Assembly: GCF_004766045.1 (NCBI RefSeq)
Contig: NZ_SPQQ01000005.1
Span: 248,001-312,000, forward strand
Direction of reading: 5' to 3'
DNA from: Desulfosporosinus fructosivorans
GTDB taxonomy: Bacteria; Bacillota; Desulfitobacteriia; Desulfitobacteriales; Desulfitobacteriaceae
DNA: 64,000 nucleotides
Numbering within the stretch: position 1 is the first letter of the stretch; each line of letters begins with the position of its first letter. This document shows positions 43,001 to 52,409 of the stretch, one piece after another. The notes beneath the pieces were generated by a model. The model saw nothing but the letters and a program-made list of their open reading frames with translations, was not told the DNA's origin and made no database searches. A program made the translations under genes and the position numbers.

Positions 43001-43495
43001 ATGAATTACTGGACCGAGCATGTATTTAATACTTGGCAATGGTGGTTTAATATAGCGGCCCTTTTACTGCCAGTCATCTTATGGTGGAAATTGGTGGACA
43101 AGAAAAAGCTGATGGAAATCATTGTCTATGGTTTTATGGTAAGTGCTTTTGCAATTTACTTTGACACTATCGGTGAAACTTCCGTACTGTGGGAATATCC
43201 CTATCTTATCATTCCCCTGGACTATATATTAATCGATGTAGATTATGCAATCATGCCAGTGTTATATATGCTAGCTTATCAGTACTTTCCCACCTGGAAG
43301 GGCTATACAGCTGCAAATATTGTACTTTCCGCCTCTTACGCCTTTCTAGCGGAACCGTTGTTTGTAAAGCTCGGTCTTTATGAAATGCACGGTTGGAAAT
43401 TCATTTATTCCTTCCCTATCTATGTCGTTATAGCAATTTTATGTAAATGGCTCACACTCTATTTTATTGAAAAGCAGACAGCTATGGAAGATTAA
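43001..43495 (+). CDS. CBO0543-family integral membrane protein
   Basis: About 164 residues from ATG 43001 with four to five membrane segments: WWFNIAALLLPVILWWKLV, IIVYGFMVSAFAIYFDTIG, ILIDVDYAIMPVLYMLAYQY and IYSFPIYVVIAILCKWLTLY. This pattern resembles the CBO0543 family common in spore-formers; role unknown. A TTG start at 42974 would extend it by nine residues over the leader peptide frame. Confidence 0.7.
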   Translation: MNYWTEHVFNTWQWWFNIAALLLPVILWWKLVDKKKLMEIIVYGFMVSAFAIYFDTIGETSVLWEYPYLIIPLDYILIDVDYAIMPVLYMLAYQYFPTWKGYTAANIVLSASYAFLAEPLFVKLGLYEMHGWKFIYSFPIYVVIAILCKWLTLYFIEKQTAMED

Positions 43496-43517
43496 TATTT
43501 ATTCTTAGCCTAAATCC

Positions 43518-43554
43518 AAAAATAGTCCCTACCGACAAGGTAAGGACTATTTTT
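43518..43554. terminator. Bidirectional terminator between converging genes
   Basis: Stem aaaaatagtccctacc / ggtaaggactattttt with short loop, flanked by A and T runs; serves the CBO0543-type gene (plus) and the aldo/keto reductase (minus). Confidence 0.85.
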
Positions 43555-43672
43555 CGTTACTATATTTCCAAGGTGTGAAACACAAAACTCCAATGTTCTA
43601 GCTATGAGTGCCTTTCAACTGTGCTTATTATTCTCAAGAATTTATAAGCGTATTAATAATATTAATTTAGAA

Positions 43673-44812
43673 CTATTCAAATATAGACTTTACTTTTTCC
43701 AGCTCTTGTCGAATCGGTATAGCCTGAGGACAATGAGTTTCACATATACCACATTCTTTACAGTTTGAGGCCCTTTGCTGTGGTTGAAGCATCTTATATG
43801 ATTCTTCTCTGCAGAACATATGATGGTTGTTGTACATAGCAAAACAAGAAGGAATATTTACCCCGGCTGGGCAAGGCATGCAATAGCCGCAAGCTGTACA
43901 ATTTATTTTAATTCTTTGCTTAAAGAGACTTTTAGCCCTATCGATTACGTCCAATTCTTTTACTGGTAAAGAGTTCTCTCTCGCTTCGCTAGCTATCTTT
44001 AAATTTTCGACAACCTGTTCCATGGTATTCATACCGCTTAACACAACCGATACTTCTGGATGATTCCAAACCCATCTTAAAGCCCATTCAGCCGGAGTTC
44101 GATTTACCTCGGCTTGGCCAAATGCATCTAGAACGTCATCCGGCAGTCCCACTGCAAGCTTCCCGCCTCTTAAGGGCTCCATGATTGTAATGCCTAAACC
44201 CTTTTGGGCTGCATATTTCAGTCCTTCCAAACCAGCCTGAAAATTCTCATCCAAATAATTATACTGTATTTGACAGAAGGACCAATCATAATAATCTACG
44301 ATCTCATTAAAATTATCATGCTTATCGTGGAAGGAAAAACCTGCGTGTTTAATCCTTCCATCTTTAATCGCCTGATCTAGGAACTCAGTAATTCCGGCTT
44401 CTTTGACATTTTTCCATAAGACACTGTTCAAAGCATGGACTAGATAAAAATCGATTACATCAGTCTCAAGTCGTTCTAATTGTTCATTAAGGTATTTATC
44501 CATATCTTCTCTAGTTTTTATCAGCCAACTAGGGAGTTTTGTAGCTATTTTTACCTTCTCTCGATACCCATCCTTTAATACTTTGGCAACGAAGGGTTCA
44601 CTTTGGCCTGCTGACCCCATACCCGTACCATGGTAAGGATAAGCCGTATCTATGTAATTTACGCCTTCATCTATTGAATATCGGATCGACTGGATGGCTT
44701 TTTCTTCATCGATTTGGGTCTGATCACCTCCTGGAAGAATCGGGAGCCTCATACATCCAAATCCAAGAATTGAGACCATTTCATTTGTTTTACCAAATTT
44801 TCTAAATAGCAC
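43673..44812 (-). CDS. Aldo/keto reductase with C-terminal 4Fe-4S ferredoxin-like domain (copy 2)
   Basis: 379 residues, paralogue of 25203-26333. Barrel residues: NYIDTAYPYHG (Asp and Tyr), IATKLPSW (Lys) and FYLVHALN (His). C-terminal cysteine motifs CTACGYCMPC and CKECGICETHCPQ. A stand-alone gene; unlike copy 1 it has no MerR-type promoter. Substrate unknown. Confidence 0.88.
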   Translation of the reverse strand: MLFRKFGKTNEMVSILGFGCMRLPILPGGDQTQIDEEKAIQSIRYSIDEGVNYIDTAYPYHGTGMGSAGQSEPFVAKVLKDGYREKVKIATKLPSWLIKTREDMDKYLNEQLERLETDVIDFYLVHALNSVLWKNVKEAGITEFLDQAIKDGRIKHAGFSFHDKHDNFNEIVDYYDWSFCQIQYNYLDENFQAGLEGLKYAAQKGLGITIMEPLRGGKLAVGLPDDVLDAFGQAEVNRTPAEWALRWVWNHPEVSVVLSGMNTMEQVVENLKIASEARENSLPVKELDVIDRAKSLFKQRIKINCTACGYCMPCPAGVNIPSCFAMYNNHHMFCREESYKMLQPQQRASNCKECGICETHCPQAIPIRQELEKVKSIFE

Positions 44813-45085
44813 ATTAATTCCTCCGTATAAACAAATTATTATTAGCTCACTGTTAATTATACAATTATTACGCTATTTTACCCAAAAAACGCCTACAACT
44901 ATTTGTTCAGACGTTTTTTAAGGCGTATTATTTTTAATAGCCACTATCCTTGTCATAATGTGAAACTCCCAGTTCTAGAGGAGTGAGGCCCCCACGCACT
45001 AAAACTTTCATAATATACCAAAAGTTCATTTTTACACTATATCGTTGTATAATAAATTAATATAATAATTATAGAGGTGTTAAAT

Positions 45086-45490
45086 ATGCCCGTAGAGCCC
45101 GTAGAGATTGAAGATAAAGAGAAGATGATTAAAACCTGTCAAGCTATCTTGGATTCTTGCGAAAAACCTTTTGTTTGGGAAGACGAAGATACATATCAAT
45201 ATGGGAACTATAAAAAGCCTTTTAATCTTTTTCTGCCGCATAGACAGATTGATGACGAATTGCATAATCTGTTTGAAGGATTTTCAAGCTCTAGCTATTT
45301 GTACGATCAGATTAAGGCAACTTGTACACTTGATGAGGAATGGGTTGAGTATGGGACTTACGGCTTGGATAGAGATTTCAGTTGTTACTTCAGTAAATTT
45401 ACTCTAAAACCAGAATATATTGAGCAAGTCAAAACCTATTTTAATAATCGCCTTAGCGAATTAAAGAAGAGTACAAGTGCAGTAATTTAG
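45086..45490 (+). CDS. Hypothetical protein
   Basis: 134 residues from ATG 45086 (GAGGTG six bases upstream; the GTG within that site at 45077 is less likely). Acidic and rich in aromatic residues (EDEDTYQYGNYKKPFNLFLP). No membrane segment or known motif; family not recognised. Confidence 0.6.
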   Translation: MPVEPVEIEDKEKMIKTCQAILDSCEKPFVWEDEDTYQYGNYKKPFNLFLPHRQIDDELHNLFEGFSSSSYLYDQIKATCTLDEEWVEYGTYGLDRDFSCYFSKFTLKPEYIEQVKTYFNNRLSELKKSTSAVI

Positions 45491-45596
45491 CTGCCGACAT
45501 TATTGCGGATTAAATACATCTCTTCGCCGAAATGGTACGACTTAATGGTACGACTTATTAGAAGAGGCTGTTACGAAACTTGAGATTATTTAAGTC

Positions 45597-45723
45597 GGTG
45601 GTGCGTTATCCCAAAAAAGAGGATTGTACACCTTTGAAGTGGTGAACAATCCTCTAAATATATAAGGAATTAACAAATATAGTGGGGCTGTAACAAACTG
45701 GAAAACATGTTTAGTTACAGCCT
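45597..45723. repeat. Structured interspersed repeat, copy 1
   Basis: ~127-bp unit beginning ggtggtgcg and ending gttacagcct. Two stems: 45619-45627 with 45646-45654, and 45686-45694 with 45714-45722. The second copy at 48348-48475 has base changes that keep both stems paired. No coding capacity. Confidence 0.75.
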
Positions 45724-45791
45724 ATTAATTGTTCAATTCCAGTGCTAACTCTATTCCACAAACTCTTTTTATGAGTGATCTAATGCCTTTA

Positions 45792-47249
45792 TCAGGTACC
45801 GCAAAAGGTTCGGTAAGGACGGGCTGATAGCTCAGGCAATGTACAGTAATCAGCCTGTTCGGTGGAGTGCGCGTACGGGCTTGAAAGGACATCAAGAAGT
45901 TTTTCCATCACGCTGTAGTCTTCTTTTTCCACCGCGGCTTCTAGCGCAGCTTCTACCCGGTGGTTGCGAGGGATTACGGCAGGATTGGAATTCCGCATCA
46001 ACTGATGCGAGGAGGCTTTCGATTCCTGTTGCCTGCCTAGTCTCTCCTGCCACAACTCATGCCACTTAGCAAATTCCGAGTTGCCATACAGAACCGTATC
46101 CTTCAGCGTATCAAACGTTAAGGCGCGGAAGGTATTGGTATAGTCCGCACGATACTTCTGCATATTGCTGAGCAGATCATCAATAAGGGATTCATCTTGT
46201 TTCTCTTCATTAAATATCCCCAGTTTTGCTCTCATTCCCGAGAGCCAATGATTGTGATACAACTCAGTAAAACCTGAAATCGCATCCTGGGCCAGTTCGA
46301 CAGCCTGGTCTTGATCGACATGCAGTAGCGGCAGTAGGGTTTCAGCAAATCGGGCAAGATTCCACCCGGCAATAGATGGCTGATTGCCATAGGCATAGCG
46401 TCCTTTAACGTCAATAGAACTAAATACTGTTGCAGGGTCATAGACATCCATGAAGGCGCAAGGACCATAATCAATAGTTTCTCCACTAAGGGCCATGTTG
46501 TCGGTGTTCATCACCCCGTGAATAAAGCCAACCAGTTGCCATTTGGCAATCAGCATTGCCTGGCGTTTGATTACCTCCTGAAGTAGTAAAAGATAGTTGT
46601 TTGGGGCAACGTCAAAGTCTGGAAAATGTCGATACAATGTATAATCAGCCAAGATCCGAAGATCCGGCGCAGTGCCCCATTCTGAAACAAATTGAAAAGT
46701 GCCGACGCGCAGATGACTAGTAGCCACACGGGTTAGAATTGCACCAGGCTGTTCGGTTTCGCGGATGACTGATTCACCGGTTGTCGCCACCGCTAGGCTG
46801 CGGGTGGTAGCAATACCAAGCGCATGCATTGCCTCGCTGATGATGTATTCGCGCAGCATCGGTCCAAGCGTTGCTCGACCATCTCCCCCGCGGGAGTATG
46901 GCGTTCGCCCTGAACCCTTGAGCTGAATATCAACACGATCACCTTGAGGAGTGATCTGCTCGCCAAGCAACACAGCCCGGCCGTCCCCTAATAAGGCAAA
47001 ATGCCCGAATTGATGCCCTGCATAAGCTTGCGCAAGAGGCAAAGAGCCTTCAGGAATGCGGTTGCCAGCAAGTACCTCTACACCATCTTTACTTCGCAGT
47101 GCCTCGACGTTCAACCCGAGGGACTTTGCCAACGGATAATTAAGTATGACCAACTTTGGTGAGCGAACAGCGATTGGGTTGAGACTGGTGAAAAATGTTT
47201 TCGGTAGACGAGCATAACTGTTGTCTAAGTTCCATCCTGTTACTGTCAT
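45792..47249 (-). CDS. selO: SelO-family protein adenylyltransferase (YdiU/selenoprotein O)
   Basis: 485 residues, full family length. SelO is a pseudokinase-fold enzyme that transfers AMP to protein Ser/Thr/Tyr. Conserved blocks are present: [58 protein letters not shown] and CAFMD, covering the flipped-ATP binding and metal residues. Start ATG 47249 follows ATAGGAGAT. Linked to redox homeostasis in other bacteria. Flanked, together with the next gene, by the two structured repeats. Confidence 0.93.
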   Translation of the reverse strand: MTVTGWNLDNSYARLPKTFFTSLNPIAVRSPKLVILNYPLAKSLGLNVEALRSKDGVEVLAGNRIPEGSLPLAQAYAGHQFGHFALLGDGRAVLLGEQITPQGDRVDIQLKGSGRTPYSRGGDGRATLGPMLREYIISEAMHALGIATTRSLAVATTGESVIRETEQPGAILTRVATSHLRVGTFQFVSEWGTAPDLRILADYTLYRHFPDFDVAPNNYLLLLQEVIKRQAMLIAKWQLVGFIHGVMNTDNMALSGETIDYGPCAFMDVYDPATVFSSIDVKGRYAYGNQPSIAGWNLARFAETLLPLLHVDQDQAVELAQDAISGFTELYHNHWLSGMRAKLGIFNEEKQDESLIDDLLSNMQKYRADYTNTFRALTFDTLKDTVLYGNSEFAKWHELWQERLGRQQESKASSHQLMRNSNPAVIPRNHRVEAALEAAVEKEDYSVMEKLLDVLSSPYAHSTEQADYCTLPELSARPYRTFCGT

Positions 47250-47324
47250 CGTATCTCCTATTCTTCTTTTTGTCTTTATCTACTTTGCCAATTTATTATA
47301 CCCTTTTCAACGGGATTAATATAT

Positions 47325-48293
47325 TTAGCAATCTTTTAATTTCAATTTTACATACACGCCCGCATGATCGGATGGCCAGAGTTTTGTTGTACGATCACGT
47401 GGAGTCTCTCCTACCACTTCAGCTTCGACTGCAGTCCAATCCATGTTATTCTTGAACAAAATTAAATCGACTCTTTCATTTAGTTGAGATTTAACATTCA
47501 ACAAATCAGCATCTTGGCAACAAGTGAACCCATAACTTTTGTCAGCGGCAATCCAAGTGTCCTCAAAACCTGCTGCAATCAAATTCCGATAAGTTGGGGT
47601 TCCACTGCCATTGGCATTTGAATTAAAATCGCCTGTAAAAATTAGTGGGATTTTCGTTGCTGCTGGCCCCGATAACAATTCATTAGCCTGGGAAATCTGT
47701 ACTTCAGGAGAAGCCGAATCAAGATGTGTATTAACCAATCTGAATCTACATCCCTGAACTAAGGCGTCAATAGCTGACCATCCCCGCAGAATTGTAAATG
47801 GTTGTCCGGCAATTTTCACCTGCAAGTTAGTCTTAAAGTTGGTCTCTACCTTTCTGATAACCTTTACCTGACTTGTCTCACGAACCAAAATAACATCTCT
47901 ATCGGTTAAACGGATAACATTCCATAAACTGCTTGGTAATGTCGCTTCTGAATTCTTGTTTTGTGCTACTACTTTATATACTAACCCTCTGCATTTTAAT
48001 TCACAAAGAAGAATATGTACGAAGTCGTATACAAGTCTTTGCGAATATGGTGAATTAAGCTCCCATAACGCCGCTTCCTGCAATCCGATAATATCTGGTT
48101 TTTTTAAAATGATCTGGTGGGCAATAGCCTTTGCTCGTTTCGAAAAATCAGTAGCCAGAAATTGATAAAATACCTTTGTTACAAGTCTTGGAATTTGTTG
48201 ATGGATTGCTCTAAGAAGAGGTGTCAGCTCCGCACCAATATAAATATTCCAAGTCATGATTGAAAGCAGGACATTTCGGGATGATCTCAACAT
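47325..48293 (-). CDS. Endonuclease/exonuclease/phosphatase (EEP) family protein
   Basis: About 322 residues from ATG 48293 (GAAGGGAAC upstream). The EEP fold is recognisable: MTWNIYIG at the start, KKPDIIGLQEAALWEL with the metal-binding Glu, FTGDFNSNANGSGTPTY and the C-terminal WPSDHAGVYVKLKL with catalytic Asp-His. Acts on a phosphodiester; nucleic acid, lipid or other substrate cannot be decided. No signal peptide evident beyond a mildly hydrophobic start. Confidence 0.82.
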   Translation of the reverse strand: MLRSSRNVLLSIMTWNIYIGAELTPLLRAIHQQIPRLVTKVFYQFLATDFSKRAKAIAHQIILKKPDIIGLQEAALWELNSPYSQRLVYDFVHILLCELKCRGLVYKVVAQNKNSEATLPSSLWNVIRLTDRDVILVRETSQVKVIRKVETNFKTNLQVKIAGQPFTILRGWSAIDALVQGCRFRLVNTHLDSASPEVQISQANELLSGPAATKIPLIFTGDFNSNANGSGTPTYRNLIAAGFEDTWIAADKSYGFTCCQDADLLNVKSQLNERVDLILFKNNMDWTAVEAEVVGETPRDRTTKLWPSDHAGVYVKLKLKDC

Positions 48294-48347
48294 GTTCCCT
48301 TCTTTCTCCATAATAATATAGTGTAGTATATGTGCCTCTTTCTGAGT

Positions 48348-48475
48348 GGTGGTGCGCTATCCCCAAAAAAGAGGCTTATACACCTATGAAATGGTGAATA
48401 AGCCTCGAAAATAACGGCAATTCTCGAACAAAAAGGGTCTGTAACAAACTGGAAAACAAGTTTAGTTACAGACCC
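48348..48475. repeat. Structured interspersed repeat, copy 2
   Basis: Second copy of the repeat at 45597-45723. Stems 48371-48379 with 48398-48406 and 48435-48445 with 48465-48475. Compared with copy 1 the stem bases change in compensating pairs (ggattgt/acaatcc becomes ggcttat/ataagcc). The remaining bases to 48609 hold no gene. Confidence 0.75.
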
Positions 48476-48609
48476 TATATCTTTACGAAGAATTTAAATA
48501 GTAATTTAAATTTAAACTTCCACCTCAAAACTGAACACGTTAGCAACTCACTGAGCAGTCACTATGGTTATGGCAATCGCACAAGTAGTCGAGGATATAA
48601 GTGAGTATT

Positions 48610-49443
48610 TTACAGTTCCTTTCTCAGCCTTGGGTCGAGAAAGTCCCTCAAACTGTCCCCGATAAAGTTGGTCCCCACTGCCATGGTCAGAATTGCCAAG
48701 CCAGGAAAGGCTCCAATCCACCAATAGTTAAAATTCAAAACGCCATCTGCCACCATTGCTCCCCATTCCGGTGTAGGCGGAGGGGAGCCAAGACCCAAGA
48801 AACTCAAACCTGAGAAAAGAAGAATTGCATTGCCAAAATCTAACGTAGCCAAAACCAAGACTGGACCAATACTATTAGGCATAATCTCATGAAAGAATAT
48901 TCTAAAATGGGAGGCACCCAGTGATTTGGCCGCTTCCACATACTCATTCTCTTTGTTGGCGATAACCATACTGCGCATAACACGAGCATAGTTGGGCCAC
49001 CAGATAATTACCATAGCCAACAAGGTATTATAAAGACTTGGGCCTAAAGCGGCAGCAATGGTCATAGCCAAAATAATCCCCGGAAAAGCCATTACCATTT
49101 CTGAGACACGCATCATGATTTCATCCGTTAGTCCACCAACATAGCCAGCAATACCACCATAAATCATTCCTATAAATGACGCTAAGGTAATTGTAGCCAG
49201 TCCCGCGATGAGAGAGATTCTACTCCCTATCAGAACCCGACTGAAAACATCGCGCCCAATACTGTCTGTGCCAAACCAATGGGCACTGCTTGGTGCTTGA
49301 AAGCGATTTGCCAAATCTTGTCCTAAATAGCTATAAGGGGTAATCAAAGGTGCAATAATAGCTATTACAATCCACAAGGTACATACAATGATCCCTATCG
49401 AGAATAAGAAGTTGTTTTTCATGATTCGTAGTAGCATTTTCAT
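48610..49443 (-). CDS. Oligopeptide/dipeptide ABC transporter permease (DppC/OppC-like)
   Basis: 277 residues, about six membrane helices. The N-terminus carries the OppC_N segment and HWFGTDSIGRDVFSRVLIGS, typical for DppC; the EAA loop reads EAAKSLGASHFRIFFHEIMP, the contact to the ATPases. Last gene of the operon, overlapping the other permease by four bases. Confidence 0.92.
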   Translation of the reverse strand: MKMLLRIMKNNFLFSIGIIVCTLWIVIAIIAPLITPYSYLGQDLANRFQAPSSAHWFGTDSIGRDVFSRVLIGSRISLIAGLATITLASFIGMIYGGIAGYVGGLTDEIMMRVSEMVMAFPGIILAMTIAAALGPSLYNTLLAMVIIWWPNYARVMRSMVIANKENEYVEAAKSLGASHFRIFFHEIMPNSIGPVLVLATLDFGNAILLFSGLSFLGLGSPPPTPEWGAMVADGVLNFNYWWIGAFPGLAILTMAVGTNFIGDSLRDFLDPRLRKEL

Positions 49444-50459
49444 TTATACCTCACTCTGGGATCTAGAATTCCATAAAGGATGTCTACAATCAGATTAATA
49501 ACAACATAGTTAATGGAGATCAAGATAGAAACCCCGATGATAGCAGGAAAATCTAAGTTCCCCGCCGCCTTATAGGCATATTGACCGATACCAGGCCAAG
49601 CAAATATCGTTTCTACTAAAACCATTCCACCCAAGAGATTCCCAAAGCCTATACCAATCACCGTAACTACTGGTATCAAAGCATTGCCCAGGGCATGTTG
49701 CATAATAATCATTTTTTCAGTCAGACCCTTAGCCCTTGCGGTACGAATAAAATCCATTGACATAACTTCTAATAAACTTGAACGGGTCGTACGAGTAATT
49801 AAGCCCATAGTGAAAGAGCCCAACACTAGACCCGGTAAAAACAAATGCTGTAAAGCATCCCATGCCAGACTCCAATTTCCTGCTAAAAGGGCATCAATAA
49901 CGTAAAAATTAGTGACCGCAACTGGTGGCATCATATAAGGGCTTATCCTCCCTGGCCCCGGTGCTATCCCCAGTTTTACATAAAAAACTAACAACACCAT
50001 TAGCCCTAACCAGAAACTAGGCACAGATACCCCTAGAACAGAGATTCCTCTGATCACTTGATCGGTAGCGCTATTGCGTTTGATAGCAGAAATTATGCCA
50101 AAGAGCATACCAAAAAATATGGCAATAATAATTGAAAAGATCGCTAATTCAAGCGTTGCCGGAAAATATTTTTTCAGGTCCTCCATTACAGGCCTCTGGG
50201 TTCTGATGGAGTTCCCCATATCTCCCTTTACTAAGTTACCTACGTATATAAAATACTGGGTATGTAAAGGTTTGTCCAAGCCCCACTTGGATTTAAAGGC
50301 TTCGACCATTTCTTGGTTATCAATATTCCTCTGGCTTAAATTGGCCAAAACGGGGTCACTGGGCACAGAGTGGGAAATGAAGAAGACAACCAACGAAACT
50401 CCAATGACAAGGAATACTAAGAATAGCAATCTTCTGGCTGTGTATTTTAGAAGTCCCAA
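49440..50459 (-). CDS. Oligopeptide/dipeptide ABC transporter permease (DppB/OppB-like)
   Basis: 339 residues starting at TTG 50459, with TAAGGAGGT ten bases upstream. First helix (RRLLFLVFLVIGVSLVVFFI), six helices in all, and the EAA-type loop RTARAKGLTEKMIIMQHAL. Works as a heterodimer with the DppC-like protein. A 250-bp gap with a hairpin and a degenerate tandem repeat separates it from the binding-protein gene. Confidence 0.92.
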   Translation of the reverse strand: MGLLKYTARRLLFLVFLVIGVSLVVFFISHSVPSDPVLANLSQRNIDNQEMVEAFKSKWGLDKPLHTQYFIYVGNLVKGDMGNSIRTQRPVMEDLKKYFPATLELAIFSIIIAIFFGMLFGIISAIKRNSATDQVIRGISVLGVSVPSFWLGLMVLLVFYVKLGIAPGPGRISPYMMPPVAVTNFYVIDALLAGNWSLAWDALQHLFLPGLVLGSFTMGLITRTTRSSLLEVMSMDFIRTARAKGLTEKMIIMQHALGNALIPVVTVIGIGFGNLLGGMVLVETIFAWPGIGQYAYKAAGNLDFPAIIGVSILISINYVVINLIVDILYGILDPRVRYK

Positions 50460-50518
50460 CGTTCGTTTTACCTCCTTAAAGCCTTTTGGGTTAAGAAATA
50501 TCTATGTACTTGCTGCTC

Positions 50519-50627
50519 AGACTCAAACAGGCTATTCCAGGTTTTAGAGCGCCGGCTATTGAGGCAAGTTTCCCTGTAGCCAGACTCGAACAGGACGTTC
50601 GAGCTTAGAGCGTCGCCATGAATGGCT
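50519..50627. repeat. Degenerate tandem duplication within the transporter operon
   Basis: Segments 50519-50566 and 50581-50627 share cagactc.aacagg and ttagagcg blocks at a constant 62-bp offset. Non-coding; lies between the binding-protein and permease genes. Confidence 0.5.
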
Positions 50628-50661
50628 TGTGCTCCGTAATGACGAGAAGGGACAATCTCAA

Positions 50662-50700
50662 GGGAGGCAGATGCTAGTATGCACCTTGCACCTGCCCCCT
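50662..50700 (-). terminator. Intra-operon hairpin after the binding-protein gene
   Basis: Stem ggaggcag / ctgccccc close to the stop of the binding-protein gene. No T-run on the minus strand, so it is better read as a partial terminator or mRNA-stabilising stem that raises binding-protein levels over permeases. Confidence 0.55.
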
Positions 50701-50705
50701 TTTAA

Positions 50706-52313
50706 CTATTTAGCGGAAACATCTTTGAGATTAATTTTATAAAGATCGATATAGTCAGTGCCCACGATGTTATCTCGTGTAGCGTAATGACGAGCGTGCT
50801 GTAACAAGACATCAAAAGCGCTATCTTCATCCATCATCGCTTGAATCTCTTGGAGATACTTGATCCGAGTTGCTTTATCAGTCTCAACTGACGCCTTTTT
50901 ACCCAGTTCGGCTAATTTGGGATTCATTTCGGCAGTCCAATTGGCACGAAGACCGACTGAATTGCCAGGTAAGAAGGCTAATTGGGTGTTTGGATCTGGA
51001 TAATCTGGACCCCAATACCAAAGCGATAGAGCCTGTTGACCTTTACGATAGGGGTCAAGGGCAACCATGATATCCGAAGTTTTGATTTCAGTTTCAATAC
51101 CAATCTGGAGGAGATCGTTTTGGATTTTTTGAGCGAGTGTGGGTAAATTCATACCTTCCACAGCCAAGGTCGCAACTTCAAGGGTAGTTTTGAACCCTTT
51201 TTCGTACCCCGCTTTTTTCATTAACTCTTTAGCTTTTTCGATATTTTGAGCAGTTTTAGGATCTCGCGGAGGCAAAGTGCCTAGAAATCCGACTTGAAAT
51301 GGTGCAACGGGTGTAACAGAACCTTCACCGGCAATTGTTTGTATCCCTTGATAGTCTAAAACCAAACGAATGGCTTTTTGAACATCCGGGTTAGCAATGG
51401 GGCCACCGATTTTCGGATCACGATTCATCAACAGGAAGGTCAGGGTCATTGATTGTGCTTTCTTGATTTGAATGCCAGGCTTGTCTTGAAGTTGCTTGAC
51501 ATGTTCAGGTCCTAGGTTGAACGCGATGTCAATATCCCCTTTTTGGAGCATCATTAATTGCGTTCCAGGATCAGGGATTGATTTCAAAATCACTTTATCG
51601 TAGTACGGGGCTTTACCCCAGTAAGTTTTATTCCGAGCTAAGACTACTTCCACTTTCGGGGTATAGGATTCAATTACGTAGGGGCCGGATCCTGCAGAAT
51701 GAGTGTCAAACCACAATTTCGCCTTATCAGAGGTTGCCGCATCTGCTGCATTGGTTGCTCCATTGGCCATCGCCAATTTGCTGTCAATCACACCAAACGC
51801 ATTATAGGTCAGTTTGGTCAAGAAAGAGGCATCTTGCTCTTTTAGCTTAAAAACCACCGTATTTGCATCTGGCGTTTCGATTGATGTAATACCATCTGTC
51901 AAGAAAGCACCATTACCTTTTAGGTTAATGGAGCGCTCGACACTCCATTTGACATCTTGGGCGGTAAGCGCATCACCGCCGGCAAACACTATTCCCTTGC
52001 GGAGCTTAAAGGTATAACTTAGACCATCCTTGCTGACCTCATGGCTTTCGGCTACGCCATATTTTGGGGCATCAAGGTTCTCTTCGAACTGCATCAAGGT
52101 ATCATAAACCGGATGCAAGACAAGCAAACCATAGACCTCATAAGCCAGACCTGGATCAAAGGTTTCATAGTCTGGATCGAGTGCCATAATCAACTGTTTA
52201 CTACCGTCTGAGGCTGGCTGCTTAGTATCAACAGCCTTGCTCCCTCCACATCCTGCGATTAAGAGTAACACCAGGGACAGCAAAGCTAGCAAAATTCCAT
52301 ACCTTTTCTTCAT
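50706..52313 (-). CDS. Peptide-binding lipoprotein of ABC transporter (SBP_bac_5)
   Basis: 535 residues. Lipoprotein signal ending LIAGC (Cys22), so the mature protein is tethered outside the membrane. The family-5 solute-binding fold shows in YETFDPGLAYEVYGLLVLH, LRKGIVFAGGDALTAQDVKW and QQALSLWYWGPDYPDPNTQL. Ligand is probably a di- or oligopeptide, supported by the Xaa-Pro peptidase in the operon. Confidence 0.93.
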   Translation of the reverse strand: MKKRYGILLALLSLVLLLIAGCGGSKAVDTKQPASDGSKQLIMALDPDYETFDPGLAYEVYGLLVLHPVYDTLMQFEENLDAPKYGVAESHEVSKDGLSYTFKLRKGIVFAGGDALTAQDVKWSVERSINLKGNGAFLTDGITSIETPDANTVVFKLKEQDASFLTKLTYNAFGVIDSKLAMANGATNAADAATSDKAKLWFDTHSAGSGPYVIESYTPKVEVVLARNKTYWGKAPYYDKVILKSIPDPGTQLMMLQKGDIDIAFNLGPEHVKQLQDKPGIQIKKAQSMTLTFLLMNRDPKIGGPIANPDVQKAIRLVLDYQGIQTIAGEGSVTPVAPFQVGFLGTLPPRDPKTAQNIEKAKELMKKAGYEKGFKTTLEVATLAVEGMNLPTLAQKIQNDLLQIGIETEIKTSDIMVALDPYRKGQQALSLWYWGPDYPDPNTQLAFLPGNSVGLRANWTAEMNPKLAELGKKASVETDKATRIKYLQEIQAMMDEDSAFDVLLQHARHYATRDNIVGTDYIDLYKINLKDVSAK

Positions 52314-52409
52314 AATCTCCCTCTCCTTCTCTTTTTAAATCGTATTTGGGGATTAGTTTTACACCCCCTTAAGAAATCAGAATCTAATAATCCCTCCTTA
52401 TTCCAATTA

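Noticed and set aside
44940..45000. Hairpin actcccagttctagaggagt as another IS605-type end
   Set aside because: Only one side is present and no partner end or transposase could be found; too weak to list.
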